Source: Oegoconia quadripuncta
Lineage: Eukaryota; Arthropoda; Insecta; Lepidoptera; Autostichidae
Reading direction: 5' to 3'
Length of the DNA stretch: 64,000 bases
NCBI GenBank assembly: GCA_949316235.1
Contig: OX438748.1
Location: 2,855,001 to 2,919,000, forward strand
Shown here: piece after piece, positions 1 to 10,876 of the stretch
Numbering within the stretch: position 1 is the first letter of the stretch
Layout: every line of letters begins with the position of its first letter
Notes under the pieces: generated by a model
Seen by the model: the letters and a program-made list of their open reading frames with translations, nothing else
What the model was told of the DNA's origin: nothing
The model's database searches: none
Program-made: the position numbers and the translations under genes

Positions 1-430
1 CATGGCGCCCGCAAAATATAGTTTTAAAACTTAAATAGTTATTAAATACTATGTTATTATTAAAATATTCAACATGGCGCCCGCAAAATATAGTTTTAAA
101 ACTTAAATAGTTATTAAATACTATGTTATTATTAAAATATTCAACATGGCGCCCGCAAAATATAGTTTTAAAACTTAAATAGTTATTAAATACTATGTTA
201 TTATTAAAATATTCAACATGGCGCCCGCAAAATATAGTTTTAAAACTTAAATAGTTATTAAATACTATGTTATTATTAAAATATTCAACATGGCGCCCGC
301 AAAATATAGTTTTAAAACTTAAATAGTTCTTAAATACTTTGTTACTATTAAAAAATTCAACATGGCGCCCGCAAAATATAGTTTTAAAACTTAAATAGTT
401 AATAAATACCATGTTATTATAAAAATCGGT
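1..430. repeat. 72-bp tandem satellite array, six units, cut by the window edge
   Basis: Units start at 1, 73, 145, 217, 289 and 361, each beginning CATGGCGCCCGCAAAATATAG. Units 1-4 are identical. Unit 5 has several substitutions in its second half and unit 6 is diverged and breaks off near 430. An identical core with a decayed border is usual for a homogenised array, and here the right border is inside the window. The seed ATGGCGCCCGCAAAATA also occurs singly at about 21883 and 30488 next to dispersed-repeat sequence, so the satellite probably arose from a transposon fragment. It lies in the intron that follows the zinc-finger exon at 455-582. Confidence 0.95.
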
Positions 431-454
431 TAATTAATAATGAACTGTTCTCAC

Positions 455-582
455 GTGGTTTTGGAGACATAAGGGCAAGAGCGACAGGAGTATTTCTTCT
501 CGTGGTGTGAGGCGTGCTTCTGCAGGGTGCGCTTCGTCTTGAAACGGAACTTGCAGATCGGACACTCGATGTCACCGGCGGA
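455..582 (-). CDS. ZAD zinc-finger gene, exon 7 (finger 2, start of finger 3)
   Basis: 128 nt from an ATGTTCAG acceptor (584-583) to a GTGAGA donor (454-449), leaving two bases. It encodes finger 2 (CPICKF...HASHH) and the Cys-x2-Cys of finger 3 (YSCRSCPY), so the third finger is split by an intron. The rest lies to the left, beyond the satellite. Confidence 0.82.
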
Positions 583-3500
583 CTGAACATGTGAAAATAA
601 AATTAAAATAAATAATATAGTCCCCAACCCGCATTGGGCCAGCGTGGTGGACTATGGACCATACTCCCTCATTATACGAGGGAATGCCTATATCCCTGCA
701 GTGGGATGTTTACGGGCTGAGATGATTATAAATAAATAAATAAAATAACTTTAGCATACACACAGCGCCATCTAGTTCCACAGTAAGCAACTATAGGCTT
801 GTGTTGTGGATACCAGATGGTTGATAATACTTCATAAACACATTTTTTTTTGTAAATAAATACTTATTATAAATGAAAACATCCATAACTCGGGTACACA
901 TGTCCGTAGTATTCATCACACAAACATATGCCCCTAGCGGGATTCGAACCCGCAACCTTTTGGTATAGTGGGCAGAAGTTGCCAACCACTACACCAAACA
1001 GGAAGTTACACTACAAAAATTACGTATTTTTACTGGACTATGTTATCAACAGACCGGATCGTGTTTCGCGACGTGATGTTTGAACGCGTGCGTGTCTATG
1101 AACCCCTTGTAGCACTGGTCGCACTGGTAGGGTGCGTTCAGGTAGTTGGACGAGTGCTGACGCTTCGTTATCTCTTCCAGCTGCTCGGCCATCTGGAGGA
1201 AAAGTATTATTTAACCGCCTCCGTGGCTCAATGTGGATCTTCAAGAGCAGGGTGAATAGGCATCTACTGTGATCGCGTGCTTCATCTTCGGCCACATCGT
1301 CACTTCCCATCAGGTGACATTGTGGTCAAACGCGTATCCAGTTAACCATAAAAAAAATGTAAACAACATTGGGTTTACGATTCGGAGATCGCGGGTTCGA
1401 TCCCCAGCGGCGTACATGTTTAAGTACTCAAGTACTAGGTTTGGTTGGTGGTAGGGCATTTTAAATGTCCGCCTGGCTAGCTACCGCTATCTTATCTAAA
1501 TCTGCCGGCAAGCAGCAATGTTAATAGCATTGTTGTGTTCCGGTTGTCAGAGATAAGATAGCCAGTCCCCCAATGTGTTGGGGTTTCCGGGTCAGTACGC
1601 TTCCACCTTCGACCTCATCTTCACTTACATCAGGTGTGATTGAGGTCGAGTACTAACCCGTTGTGCATATAAAGAAAACCAACCAAATCTGACGTATCGT
1701 CCTTACAGGTTATATCTGAATCGTAGTATCCTCTTGGTGAATCAATCACTATTTTTTTATTTTCATAGGTAAATTTTTTTTAGCTGCTCCCTACATATTG
1801 ATAGGGTAGAAATGACATTTTATTTGGATATTTCTTTGGGTTAATTCAAAAGGCATGTGAAGTACCCAACACGCATTGGGCCAGCTTGGTGGACTATGGC
1901 CCATACTCCTTCATTATACGAGGCAAGGCCTATATCCCTGCAGTGGGATGTTTACGGGCTGATGATGATTTCTTTAGGGATTTCAGATTTGATTCTATAG
2001 TAAAAGTTATCCATATTGATGGATACTTCACCCATTGAAGTTTACGGAAGCGGTTTTCTTACACCTCGATGGCTGAATTGAAAACGAAAATAGATTTTTA
2101 TATATAAATTACACATACACACAGTGCCAGCTAGTTCCACACTAAGCAACTAGGCTTGTGTTATGGATACCAGATTGTTGATAAACTACACACATACATC
2201 TTTTTTCTTTGTGAATAAATACATATATAAATGAAAAACATCCATAACTCGGGAACACATGACTGTACTCATCATACAAACATATGCCCCTAGCGGGATT
2301 TGAACCCGCGACCTTTTTCTAACCACTACGGCACTTTCTAACATTTGGCACAATTTCAGTACAATTTTTTGACGTTATCCAAATAGATGTATTCAACTTT
2401 GTGTATTCTAGCATCACGCGCTTTATTAAACCAGCTCGAAGGCACACTCACAGACAACTTGATCACACTGACGTATTCCTCCAAGTCGACGTCATCCTCC
2501 ACCACTCCGCCCGTGTTTTTCGTCCGACGCGGTCTCTTCACTTTCGGCTCCTTCGGTTTCGCTTCGGACTTCCTCGGCCGACCTCGTTTCTTCTTCGGTA
2601 TTAATAGTTCTAATTCCACCGGGAGTTCTACTTCACTGTCGATGTCTACCTGAAAAATTATTGAATATAGTACCCGTCTCTACGACGAGTCGAAAGAGAG
2701 AACTTGCAGGGCAGTGTTGGGGCTCCCCGGGGCAATGGGGATGTTCGTGGAACCACAAGTAGATTGTTTCTACACAACAAGTCGCAAACGTAGTAAAGAA
2801 GTATTGCAATATCCACTAAGCACTAAACTAAGTATTGTCAAAACATAATCAAAAGAATCTAAGAACTATTCATCCATGGACGTAACCAAATCGTTCGCAT
2901 ACCAGGCTATTTCACAATCTAATAACGAAATAAATTGTGCCTTTTTTAATATAAAAACCAGTTTTAAAAGAGCAACTGTTAAATCAGCCACTTCAAAAAT
3001 CTGAACTAAGAACCTACTTATATTGATAGTACAGTCTGATAACTTGTAGGGCAATTTGCTACAGTAGGCAGTGCTTTTCTACCTGTATGAAGGGCACGCC
3101 ACTGACTACATATAAACATTACGATGTAGTAATAGTATACTTTCAATCCAAGAAACTTACTTTTACTTTTTGTAATTCATTAACAATGTCCAATGTCTCT
3201 TCTACTTCTTCCTTTTTCCGTCTCCCCTTCTTCACTTTCTTTTTCTCCTTCTTTTCCTTTTCTTTGTTAATTTTGTGTAATAATAGCGGCTCGTCGTCGT
3301 CACTCGATAAATCTAAACCTAATAAACGACATAAAATACTTAACTCACTTAACTCACTTAACTCACTTAGACCAGCGGATTAACAAGTCGAAGTGGCAGT
3401 TGACAGTAATCCAGTCAAGATATGCATATTTAGGGGTGTAACTTCCTATAATCTTAAAGGCCCTGATTTTTTGTACATAGACCGAGTACCTATCAGTGAT

Positions 3501-6500
3501 ATTGTAAAAAATATTTTCTAACAGGAGTGTGCTTTTTTTTATCCACAACTGGCTAGCACTTGACCTCAACCACACCTGATATTAAGTGAAAATGAGGCCG
3601 AAGGTGGTAGCGTACTGACCCAGAAACCCCATCTTATTTGGGGGACTGGCTATCTTATCTCTGACAACCGGAACACAACAATGCTATTTGGCAGCAAATT
3701 TAGATAAGATGGTGGGAGCTAGCCAGGCGGACACTTAATATGCCCTACCACCCACCAAACCGAGTACTAAATATGTAACCCGCTGGGGATCGAACCCGCG
3801 ACCTCCGAAACGTACACCCAATGTTGTTTACGTTGAGCCACGGAGGCGGAGGCTTTAGGTATAGTGTAGGTAAGTAAGTTACCACTTGTAGAAGATGCTA
3901 CTTTATATTTTCCAAAAATAGTTTATTGAATCGTGATATTTGCCCTCGGTGAAATTTTTCATGATTGTAAAGCAGTTATTGCTCGATTTTTTTGAAAATA
4001 GTTACAGGGGTTCTAAGTATATTCTCCGACGCAATGTAATTCACAGTGGTAATTTTAATCATATAGTCTATGTTTTATTGCTAAATATGTATATTATAAC
4101 TAAAGCAAGCTACAGATTTGTTAGATTTTTGTTTATTCTATCACTCACAGGTACTCTATCCATGTGCAAAAAATCACAGCCTTTAAAATTATAGGAAGTT
4201 AAAAGTGTATCCTTATTGGACTACAGGGCACATAGCTCGAAGAACAGATGGCCGGTGGGACATTAAGGCCCGTATTAATAAATCGTTCTTGAGATTGAGA
4301 TCGCGTCTCGGTCTCAAGACCATTTTTTCTGATGCTGTTTTATAATATGCAACAGATTCTCAAGCGTCAACTTGAGGCCATGTCATTCTTGAGAACGGTT
4401 TATTATTACGGGCCTAAGATTCTCGAGTGGAGACCACGTACCGGCAAGCGCCTGACCTGATAGATCGCGGGAAATCGCTGGATGCAGGCCGCTTCCAACC
4501 GGTCACTCTGGAATTCTATGGGGGACGCCTATGTTCAACAGACTGTCTGATATGATGATGATTCCTTTCGGAATCACATTATCGTTGCTAGTCCTTATGC
4601 AAATTTGGAATCCTTAATTCGTTTTTTCATACTGGGCTAGCATGCCTCATAGTCTCTTTACAAAGACACGTGATAAAAGCGTTGCGCCTTTTTTACTACC
4701 ATAAAGGGCGAACGTGACAGCAGGCTTCTATCTCGTGTCTTTGTTGAGAAACTACGAGTCATGCTAGCCCTGCTGGAAGAGACCAGTGTACGCTAAGTCA
4801 CGGTCACCTATACAATCGTATGCACTATAAATTGTTTGACATATCTGGGGCTCGAAGTAGATGCCGTTAAGTTGGTTACAAATACAATTCATTCTTTAAT
4901 ATTTTTATTTTTTTACAAACTGACCGCAAATTCCTTGAGAGCCACTTCATGGAGCAAGTCTCAAATTAGGCAAATGACGGATCATCATATAAACATTTAC
5001 CTATGCCGGGATTCGAACCCGTAACCTTTGGTTTCCGACGCAGTGTCACCATATCGGTCGTTTTAGTCCAAATTGTATATATATTTTTTATAATTGTATG
5101 TTTATTGGAATAGGTAGGTGCTTCAATAAATGTAATTTTATTTCACTATGGCAAAGCAACGGACGAAAATGTAGCGTCGGTGGCTTAGCGGTTTAGATGC
5201 GGTCTCCCAATTTAAGAGGTCCAGGTTCGATTCCCGGGCAGAACATGTACCAATGAGTTTTTAAATTTAATTTAATTACTTATGTGCATTTATCGGACTG
5301 CTCTCTAAACGGTGAAGGAAAACGTTGTGAAGAAACCTGCATGCCTGAGAAATAAAAATTCAAAGGCATGTGAAGCCCCCAATCTGCATTGGGTCAGCGT
5401 GGTGCCCATACTACCTCATATACGAGGGAAGGCCTATTCAATTCAATTTCAAATCGATATTGGGGCATACTGAAAAGTAAGATTTTAGCTTATCAGCTTA
5501 ATACTGGTAAAGTTTCGCTCAAAACGCCAACCATGGGAAGATTCTGTCTTTTACGAGTGTGATTCTATTTATGCAAGGAAGAATGTTTCATTGCAGCACC
5601 TCACTAATCGATTTTCGGAGCCTTTCTTGCTCAAGTGTCAATATTTATAGTTTATTGGTCCAGGACTATTTATTTTTAAATGTTATAAAAATTTTGCTTT
5701 GTTTTTTTTTTGCACAACGGCCAACTTGACATCAATCACACCTGATCTTAAGTGAAGATGAGGTTGAAGGTGTAAGCGTAGTGACCCGTAAACCCATTTG
5801 GGGGACTGACTATCTTACCTCTGACACCTGGAACACAACAATGCTATTAACATTGCTGCTTAGCGGCAGATTTAGATAAGATGTTGGTAGCTAGCCAGGC
5901 CGACATTTAAAATGCCCTACCACCAACCAAACCGAGTACTTAAATATGTACCCCGCTGGGGATCGAACCCGCGACCTCCGAAACGTACACCCAATGTTGT
6001 TTACATTGAGCCACAGAGGCGGTTGTACGTACAGTAGAACAAAAGATGTCCCCAATTTAGTACTCTAAAAATTTAAAACACTGTACCTAGACCAAAATCA
6101 ATTTCATCTTTGACAGAATCCAAATAGTCATCAACACTAATCTCTTGAGGTTCATCCTTTATATGCTGCTTCTCCTCATCATATGTCTGATGAAAGGTGT
6201 TCTCTTCGGATATAGTTTGAGGTTTGATGTGGGAGCTGAGGTTTAAGTTGTCTCTATTCAGTTGTTTTATTTGTTGTGACGTTATCTGTGAAGAGTTTTT
6301 ATGACATGTTGTTAGCCGTTGATAGATACAAGAAAAAGTGGCCAAGAACTATCACTGAGGTAACTAAGCAGATGTTCCAGGTTTGAAGTCCAGTGCAGAC
6401 TATGTCTGAAGCTATTATTACAACTACTTATAACAAAAAAAGTAATTCTATTGCTTGGAATCTCAAGAACATGAAAGTGAGAGCATTATATTTAAAAGCT

Positions 6501-7787
6501 AGGAAACATGTCATTATTCCAGTATAATTTATACCTTGAACGGTATCATTCATCATCAGATTTTCACTAAACCTATATAAAAAATAAGTCAGTTCATGAA
6601 TATCAGAACCATGCAGCAACATGGACGTAATAATTGATAATTTCTCTGTATTTGAAGTTGTTAATTTTTATTTTTTATGCACAACAGGTTGGTACTTGAC
6701 CTCAATCACACCTGATGTTAAGTGAAGCTGAGGTCGTAGGTGGAAGGGTATTGACCCGGAAACCCCAACACATTTGGGGGACTGGCTATCTTATCTCTGA
6801 CAACCGGAACACAACAATGCTATTAACGTTGCTGCTTGGCGGCAGATTTAGATAAAATGCTGGTAGCTAGCCAGGCGGACATTTAAAATGCCCTACCACC
6901 AACCAATAAATGAAATTCACATTACCATTCCTCTTGTTTGCAGCATGTTGTACAGGACAGACTGGCTAAGCAGACATCGCTCTCTGAAGTAGTAGTATTT
7001 TTTAAGAAGTGGAGCGCATTGGAAACATATGTATGGTGGCAACTCCATAGAGCTTAGGGGCTGTAAAGAAAAGAAATAAGGATCTTTAAAACATTTGTTA
7101 TCCATTGCAGCTTACATGACAAAGTAATAAAAAATTCTCTTTAGAAAAATTCAATATTATTTGTCTCAAGCCGCTTTAACTATATCTATTGTAAGTATCT
7201 ATGACGATACAAGAAATATCCGATTATAAATTTCTTACATCCAAACAGGACTCAATTATTTTTTATTTTATTTACTTGGGACAGTTAACAACAGTGTACA
7301 TAGTTAAATTAATAACCGTTAATACAGTAATTAGTAAATCGACACTATCGACAAGGTAAGTAGAACACTATTTCACAGAGCTTACTAAGTATGAAGTTTA
7401 GATATGTACATCTGCATCCTTACAATTTTACAATGTGCTGCTACACAAAACACAAATTACTTTCATTCAGGAATTTAACAAAAAATCTTTGAGGTATTCA
7501 ATTTTACCCAGTTACAAATTGTGATAATAGTTTATTTGATTATTATTATAGAGTAGAGGTTAAACACATTACAAGATTTAATAAACACAGACTATAAAAA
7601 GAAAAAGTAAGAAGGAATGGCTACAATTTATTGTAAGTTTTACAATTAAAACAAGTTTGGTATAACTTGGTTTACTCACGTTGAGGCCCATAATAGGTTC
7701 ATAGTACATTTCTAATGCCGAAGACTGCAGGTCGTACATCCTCACATCTGTAATAAGGCACGCTCTGCACACTTTTACTGCTTCCAT
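455..7787 (-). CDS. ZAD-C2H2 zinc-finger protein gene, 3' end beyond the window
   Basis: Seven coding exons on the minus strand join without breaking frame: 7787-7680, 7060-6926, 6285-6087, 3318-3161, 2649-2452, 1192-1055 and 582-455 (1064 nt, 354 codons plus two bases). The N-terminus has the four zinc-binding cysteines of a ZAD domain (C7, C10, C48, C51). The middle is acidic and lysine-rich, with the AT-hook-like core KKKRGRPRK. Then come two C2H2 fingers (C290/C293/H306/H310 and C319/C322/H335/H339) and the first cysteine pair of a third. In insects ZAD proteins are nuclear DNA-binding factors that dimerise through the ZAD; that role is inferred from the family. The donor at 454 shows that more fingers are encoded to the left. 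The start is the first ATG before the ZAD cysteines. The specific orthologue cannot be named. Confidence 0.88.
617..735 (+). repeat. SINE tail fragment (family D)
   Basis: The segment CCGCATTGGGCCAGCGTGG ... CAGTGGGATGTTTACGGGCTGA matches the 3' part of the longer SINE copies at 5172-5440 and 33873-34080, without the tRNA-like head. It lies in the intron between exons 6 and 7 of the zinc-finger gene. Confidence 0.7.
757..1012 (-). mobile_element. tRNA-derived SINE, family B
   Basis: Read on the minus strand it starts with a tRNA-like head (GTTTGGTGTAGTGGTTGGCAA, an A-box-like segment), then the B box GGTTCGAATCC and CATATGTTTGTGTGATGAATAC. It ends in AACTAGATGGCGCTGTGTG and an AT-rich tail. 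The same layout recurs at least ten times in the window. Confidence 0.85.
1055..1192 (-). CDS. ZAD zinc-finger gene, exon 6 (finger 1)
   Basis: Forty-six codons in phase 0 after a CTTTTCCTCCAG acceptor. It encodes a short linker and finger 1, YQCDQCYKGF...H-x3-H with 12 residues between Cys and His. The donor read here is GTCTGT, weak beyond the GT. It is kept because the join to exon 7 is in frame and gives the expected finger-to-finger spacing. Confidence 0.8.
1214..1677 (+). mobile_element. tRNA-derived SINE, family A, split by a nested LINE tail
   Basis: Head CCGCCTCCGTGGCTCAATGT at 1214-1234, interrupted, then resumed at 1361 with AACAACATTGGGTTTACG, the B box GGTTCGATCCCC and the body through CATCAGGTGTGATTGAGG to a short A-rich tail. 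The interruption is the LINE 3' fragment at 1235-1355. The intact arrangement is seen at 62496-62825. Confidence 0.88.
1235..1355 (+). mobile_element. 5'-truncated LINE 3' end nested in a SINE
   Basis: GGATCTTCAAGAGCAGGGTG ... ATCCAGTTAACC followed by an A run. The pentamer AATGT flanks it at 1230-1234 and 1356-1360, as expected for target-site duplication. Conceptual reading of the start gives an FKSRVNRHL-type ending, like the C-terminus of LINE reverse transcriptase ORFs. A second copy is at 63449-63572 and partial ones are near 31318 and 37618. Confidence 0.75.
1853..1975 (+). repeat. SINE tail fragment (family D)
   Basis: Second headless copy of the GGCATGTGAAG ... CCTGCAGTGGGATGTTTACGG segment, about 85-90% like the one at 617-735 by eye. 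It is intronic in the zinc-finger gene. Confidence 0.7.
2105..2330 (-). mobile_element. tRNA-derived SINE, family B
   Basis: Minus-strand copy with the B-box segment GGTTCAAATCCCGCTAGGGG, the CATATGTTTG body and the CTAGCTGGCACTGTGTG end. The extreme tRNA-like 5' end is shortened. Confidence 0.8.
2452..2649 (-). CDS. ZAD zinc-finger gene, exon 5
   Basis: Sixty-six codons in phase 0, with a TTTTTCAG acceptor (2651-2650) and a GTGAGT donor (2451-2446). It encodes an acidic start, the core KKKRGRPRKSE (AT-hook-like GRPRK), a second basic patch and VVEDDVDLEEYVSVIKLS, the acidic lead-in typical before the first finger. Confidence 0.85.
3161..3318 (-). CDS. ZAD zinc-finger gene, exon 4
   Basis: 158 nt that complete the split Gly codon from exon 3 and end in phase 0 at a GTAAGT donor (3160-3155). 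It encodes LDLSSDDDEPLLLHK followed by a strongly basic run (KEKEKKEKKKVKKGRRKK) and an acidic end. The basic run is the likely nuclear localisation signal. Confidence 0.82.
3530..3850 (-). mobile_element. tRNA-derived SINE, family A
   Basis: Full-length reverse copy. The head CCGCCTCCGTGGCTCAACGT is at the right end, then the GGTTCGATCCCC B box, the CTAGCTCCCACCATCTTATC body and a tail next to T-rich sequence on the left (3530-3541). Confidence 0.85.
3851..5170. other. Large zinc-finger-gene intron: no gene seen
   Basis: Part of the 2.8-kb intron between exons 3 and 4. It contains one MITE (4266-4415) and AT-rich sequence with short open frames lacking any domain. Around 4620-4770 a loose inverted pair (GCTAGCATGCCTCATAGTCTC / GAAACTACGAGTCATGCTAGC) looks like the ends of a further small element. 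Confidence 0.6.
4266..4415. mobile_element. MITE family M1, short form (150 bp)
   Basis: Terminal inverted repeats AGGCCCGTATTAATAAA and TTTATTATTACGGGCCT enclose a self-complementary CTTGAGATTGAG... interior. The same ends occur at 26278-26426, 27350-27683 and 47537-47870. Confidence 0.85.
5172..5440 (+). mobile_element. tRNA-derived SINE, family D
   Basis: tRNA-like head GTCGGTGGCTTAGCGGTTTAG with B box GGTTCGATTCCCGGGCAG, then GTGAAGGAAAACGTTGTGAGG-like body sequence and the GCATTGGGTCAGCGTGGTG tail. The second full copy is at 33873-34080. Confidence 0.8.
5703..6022 (-). mobile_element. tRNA-derived SINE, family A
   Basis: Reverse-oriented full copy lying 65 bp from exon 3 of the zinc-finger gene. 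The head is CCGCCTCTGTGGCTCAATG at the right end, the B box is GGTTCGATCCCC, and the tail abuts a T run at 5703-5710. Confidence 0.85.
6087..6285 (-). CDS. ZAD zinc-finger gene, exon 3
   Basis: 199 nt from a CTTCACAG acceptor to a GTACAG donor, entering in phase 0 and leaving one base (G). It begins ITSQQIKQLNRDNLNLSS, the type of linker that follows the ZAD in moth members of this family, and continues into an acidic stretch with KDEPQEISVDDYLDSVKDE. The IKDE and VKDE patches fit the sumoylation consensus, which is an inference only. Confidence 0.82.
6663..6906 (-). mobile_element. SINE family A, head missing
   Basis: Body and tail of family A without the tRNA-like head, ending at GGTTGGTGGTAGGGC. 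Its inner end lies 14 bp from the GTAATG donor of zinc-finger exon 2, so the element is almost in contact with the splice site. Confidence 0.8.
6926..7060 (-). CDS. ZAD zinc-finger gene, exon 2
   Basis: Forty-five codons in phase 0 between a pyrimidine-rich TTTACAG acceptor (7062-7061) and a GTAATG donor (6925-6920). It encodes the second half of the ZAD, with YICFQC giving the second Cys-x2-Cys pair and a downstream helix rich in Tyr, Phe and Arg. Confidence 0.85.
7680..7787 (-). CDS. ZAD zinc-finger gene, exon 1
   Basis: Thirty-six codons from ATG (7787) to a GTGAGT donor at 7679-7674, ending in phase 0. It encodes MEAVKVCRACL..., carrying the first Cys-x2-Cys pair of the ZAD. The base at -3 before the ATG is a purine. 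Confidence 0.85.
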
Positions 7788-10297
7788 ATCAATTTTCAGT
7801 GAAGTTTCAACAAATTTTTATAAAGTTATGTTTACGAGTTAGATTTTGTAAGTTCGCGGTACAATATAGAGCTAGAAAATATTAGAATTTCTACACAGGA
7901 TTCATTATTCCGAATAACACGAATGGATCCGTTTTATGTGACATTCATCAGTTAATAACGCTTAATAAAATAAATTAAAACTAATTTAATACTAGGATAT
8001 TTAATTATTTAGCTAACTAATGAAATATAACTAATAAATGCACGAAGAATGTCTAATTTTACACAGGACGCCAAATCGCAGCCATATTTGTTTATTGACA
8101 TAAGTTGCGTTTCGCTATCTCTGTCCCTTAACAAGTTTCGAAATGTAAATTGTCATGTCAGTTGCAGTTAGGGTTTGGAGTGTTTTCAATTAATTACAAT
8201 TTATACATTATTTAGTTGTAAACTTAATTGTAACTAATTAATTCAAATGAAATAATTTAACTCCATTCTTTTCCTGCTATAATGTGTAATTGCGTTTGGT
8301 TCACTACCAACCATTTGACTTTGATTGATTCATTGGTACTAGCAGAAACTTGTAAGTTGTAATTAAAAAATCTGCGGCATTTTGTCTGTCTGTTTCTGGC
8401 AGTTTCTAGTGGTTTAGGTTTCTATGAAACAATGTAATTCAACTAAAGAGAGGTACAGGAAGGTTCGTTTCTCTTATTGCAAAAAAGGAACTGCTATATT
8501 TAAAATTATTAAGGCCAGATTTAAGACAAAGTAAAACTTTTAGCTTTAGTATAGGCACAAATTAATTAATACTTCCTTCGTATAGGCACAGAATTAATAT
8601 GTAAAGGTACGAATTTAGTATAGAAAAATAAAATATGATAGACAAAGACATTCAATTACTGCCAGGGAGTGATAGATAACATGATAACTCATGTAGTTGT
8701 CTGCCCTGTCACACATCTGCGGTCTAACGGGTAATCCACTTTTAGACATGCCGTACTTATAGGAATAATTTCAGTTCTGAGTTTTAGACAAAGAGTAAAA
8801 TAACCATTTCCTAAAGGCGCTACATTGCCCCTGACACATACCTACGGACTTCAAACTTCTACACACCCTTCTTTTTGCGTTGACGGTTAAAAAAGTGAAT
8901 ATCTGAGTATTTCACAGATAGAGAATAGAACTCGATCTCAGTTGGATAAGTAGGTTTACTCCTCTGAGTACTGGGTTTACTCTAATAAATACTGAGCTAA
9001 TCATGCTCCTAGACAAACCTTTCTGGTATAAATTATTATTATTCATGTCATTGCTTTAAAGTTCTTACAGGCACTTGTAAATCCAGATTATTTCTTTTAC
9101 GTTTTCTTATAATAATGTTTATCCTCACATATGTTTTAAGTTTGAAATTTAGCTGCCTGTGTCTCAGTCTGTGGCCAACGATTCAATCGATATGAAAACG
9201 GTATATTATTTTCCAAAGCATGTTTGGGAGATAGTTTCGAAGCGATAGTTTTGATTTGTGTTCTTATATGATATTCAATTTATATTTTTTTATTAAAGGC
9301 TAGGAAGTGTGATGTTTTGACATGGATGCCTATTAGTGCCTCCTTTTTAGGGTTCCGTGGCCATGGGTAAAAACGGCGCCGTCGCAATTTCACCATGGCA
9401 CGTCCGACTGAATGTCCTGTCTATCTGTGCATCCGTCTGCATGTCACAGACATTTTACTGGCATACTAATTAATGCTGTGAAGCTAAAATGGCACAATTT
9501 TTTTTGGTGGTGACGACCTCCCTATAAACTGGGGTATTTTTTTAATTTTGTACCCTATCCAAATAGGTTATTGAATAGGTCTTTCAAAATTATTGGAGAT
9601 TGTCTTAATCACTTTTGTGGTACAGGGTTCCGTTTATAAAATATTTAGCTTTAACGGGGTGATTTAAATAAATTAGAATAGAAATTTATTTCGCTCGAAA
9701 AGTGGTAACCATGGTTTTAAATGTACATAATCTAATGTTAAGTATCACTCAGTTCGTCAGCTCCTAGCATGCCAAATAAAGCAATGATTTATAAATATGA
9801 AAAAAAAATCACAATAGTAGCAATAGCGAAATTGAAAGGAGAATTGGCACAGCCAAGTTTACGTGCGACCGAAATATACAAGTCCGTAATAGTACTTCAA
9901 AAACAACGAAGCCATTTAGATGTCTTTGTAAGAAGGACCAGCGCGGAGGCCGAACTTTTTGTTCTCCTTACAAAAAATTCAGATCGTAGAATTTTGTCTT
10001 TGAGAATGGATTCTATACAATAATGCACAAGGAGGACCAAAAACTATACAAGTGGTAGATACGTCGTCTGCGCCGCTCCTTTTCACAAAGACATCTAAAA
10101 CTTAATTGTTTCTGAAGTACAGTTTATGGAACTTGTATGTTTTCAATGGCACTATTTACGTACGTTCTTTGGGATAGAATACAAATTATAATCATACATA
10201 AAGCAATCTCTATGTATGAGAAATCCTCTTTCACGTGACGACGGAATGTTTACTTAAAATATCTAATAACTCATAATAAATAAATTAATATCTTTAC

Positions 10298-10560
10298 ACA
10301 TTCACACAGCGCCATCTAGTTCCACACTAAGCAACTAGGCCTGAATTATTTATTTTTTTATTTATTTATAGTTTATTGTACACTAATCATAAAAACAGTA
10401 CAGCAATAAAGAGCAGCAGCAGCAGTACAGCAATTATGGATAAACATACATTTTTTTTGGCAAATAAATATATGATTTAAATGATAAACATCCATAACCC
10501 GGGAACACCTGTTTGTATTCATCATACAAACATATGTTCCTAGCGGAATTCGAATAACGT
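10298..10560 (-). mobile_element. SINE family B, decayed
   Basis: Minus-strand copy keeping CTAGATGGCGCTGTGTG at one end and CATATGTTTGTATGATGAATAC near the other. The middle has an insertion with GCAGCAGCAGCAG, and the B box is damaged (GAATTCGCTAGG). Confidence 0.65.
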
Positions 10561-10645
10561 AGTTTAAAAGTGGCATAAAATTTTTCCTTTGGGCACTATT
10601 TGTAACTATTTAAGCACATTTTTTGCATTATAAATTTTTTTTTTT

Positions 10646-10876
10646 TTTTTTTTTAAATATTTCGGACACTTACACCAATCATCTAGTCCCAAACTAAGCA
10701 AAGCTTGTGCTATGGATACTAGATAACGGATAAACATACATAAATATTTATATAAACATCCATGACTCAGGAATAAATGTTCATATTCATCATACAAACA
10801 TTTACCCGTCGCGAGATTCGAACCCGCAACCGTTGGTTTCGCTGACAGGGTCACTATCCACTACACCAATCGGTCG
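10646..10876 (-). mobile_element. tRNA-derived SINE, family C
   Basis: Minus-strand copy with the head CCGATTGGTGTAGTGGATAG, the segment GGTTGCGGGTTCGAATCTCG as B box, a TCATGGATGTTTATATAAAT body and ATGATTGGTGTAAGTGTCCG near the tail, followed by a long A run. Related copies are at 35604-35780 and 49443-49660. Confidence 0.82.

Noticed and set aside
900..1000. tRNA genes suggested by GGTTCGAATCC motifs throughout the window
   Set aside because: Each is the head of a SINE: the acceptor stems do not pair and the heads are followed by a shared non-tRNA body.
9769..10023. 84-codon basic frame on the plus strand
   Set aside because: No domain, no nearby splice sites with coding continuation and weak composition; judged to be chance.
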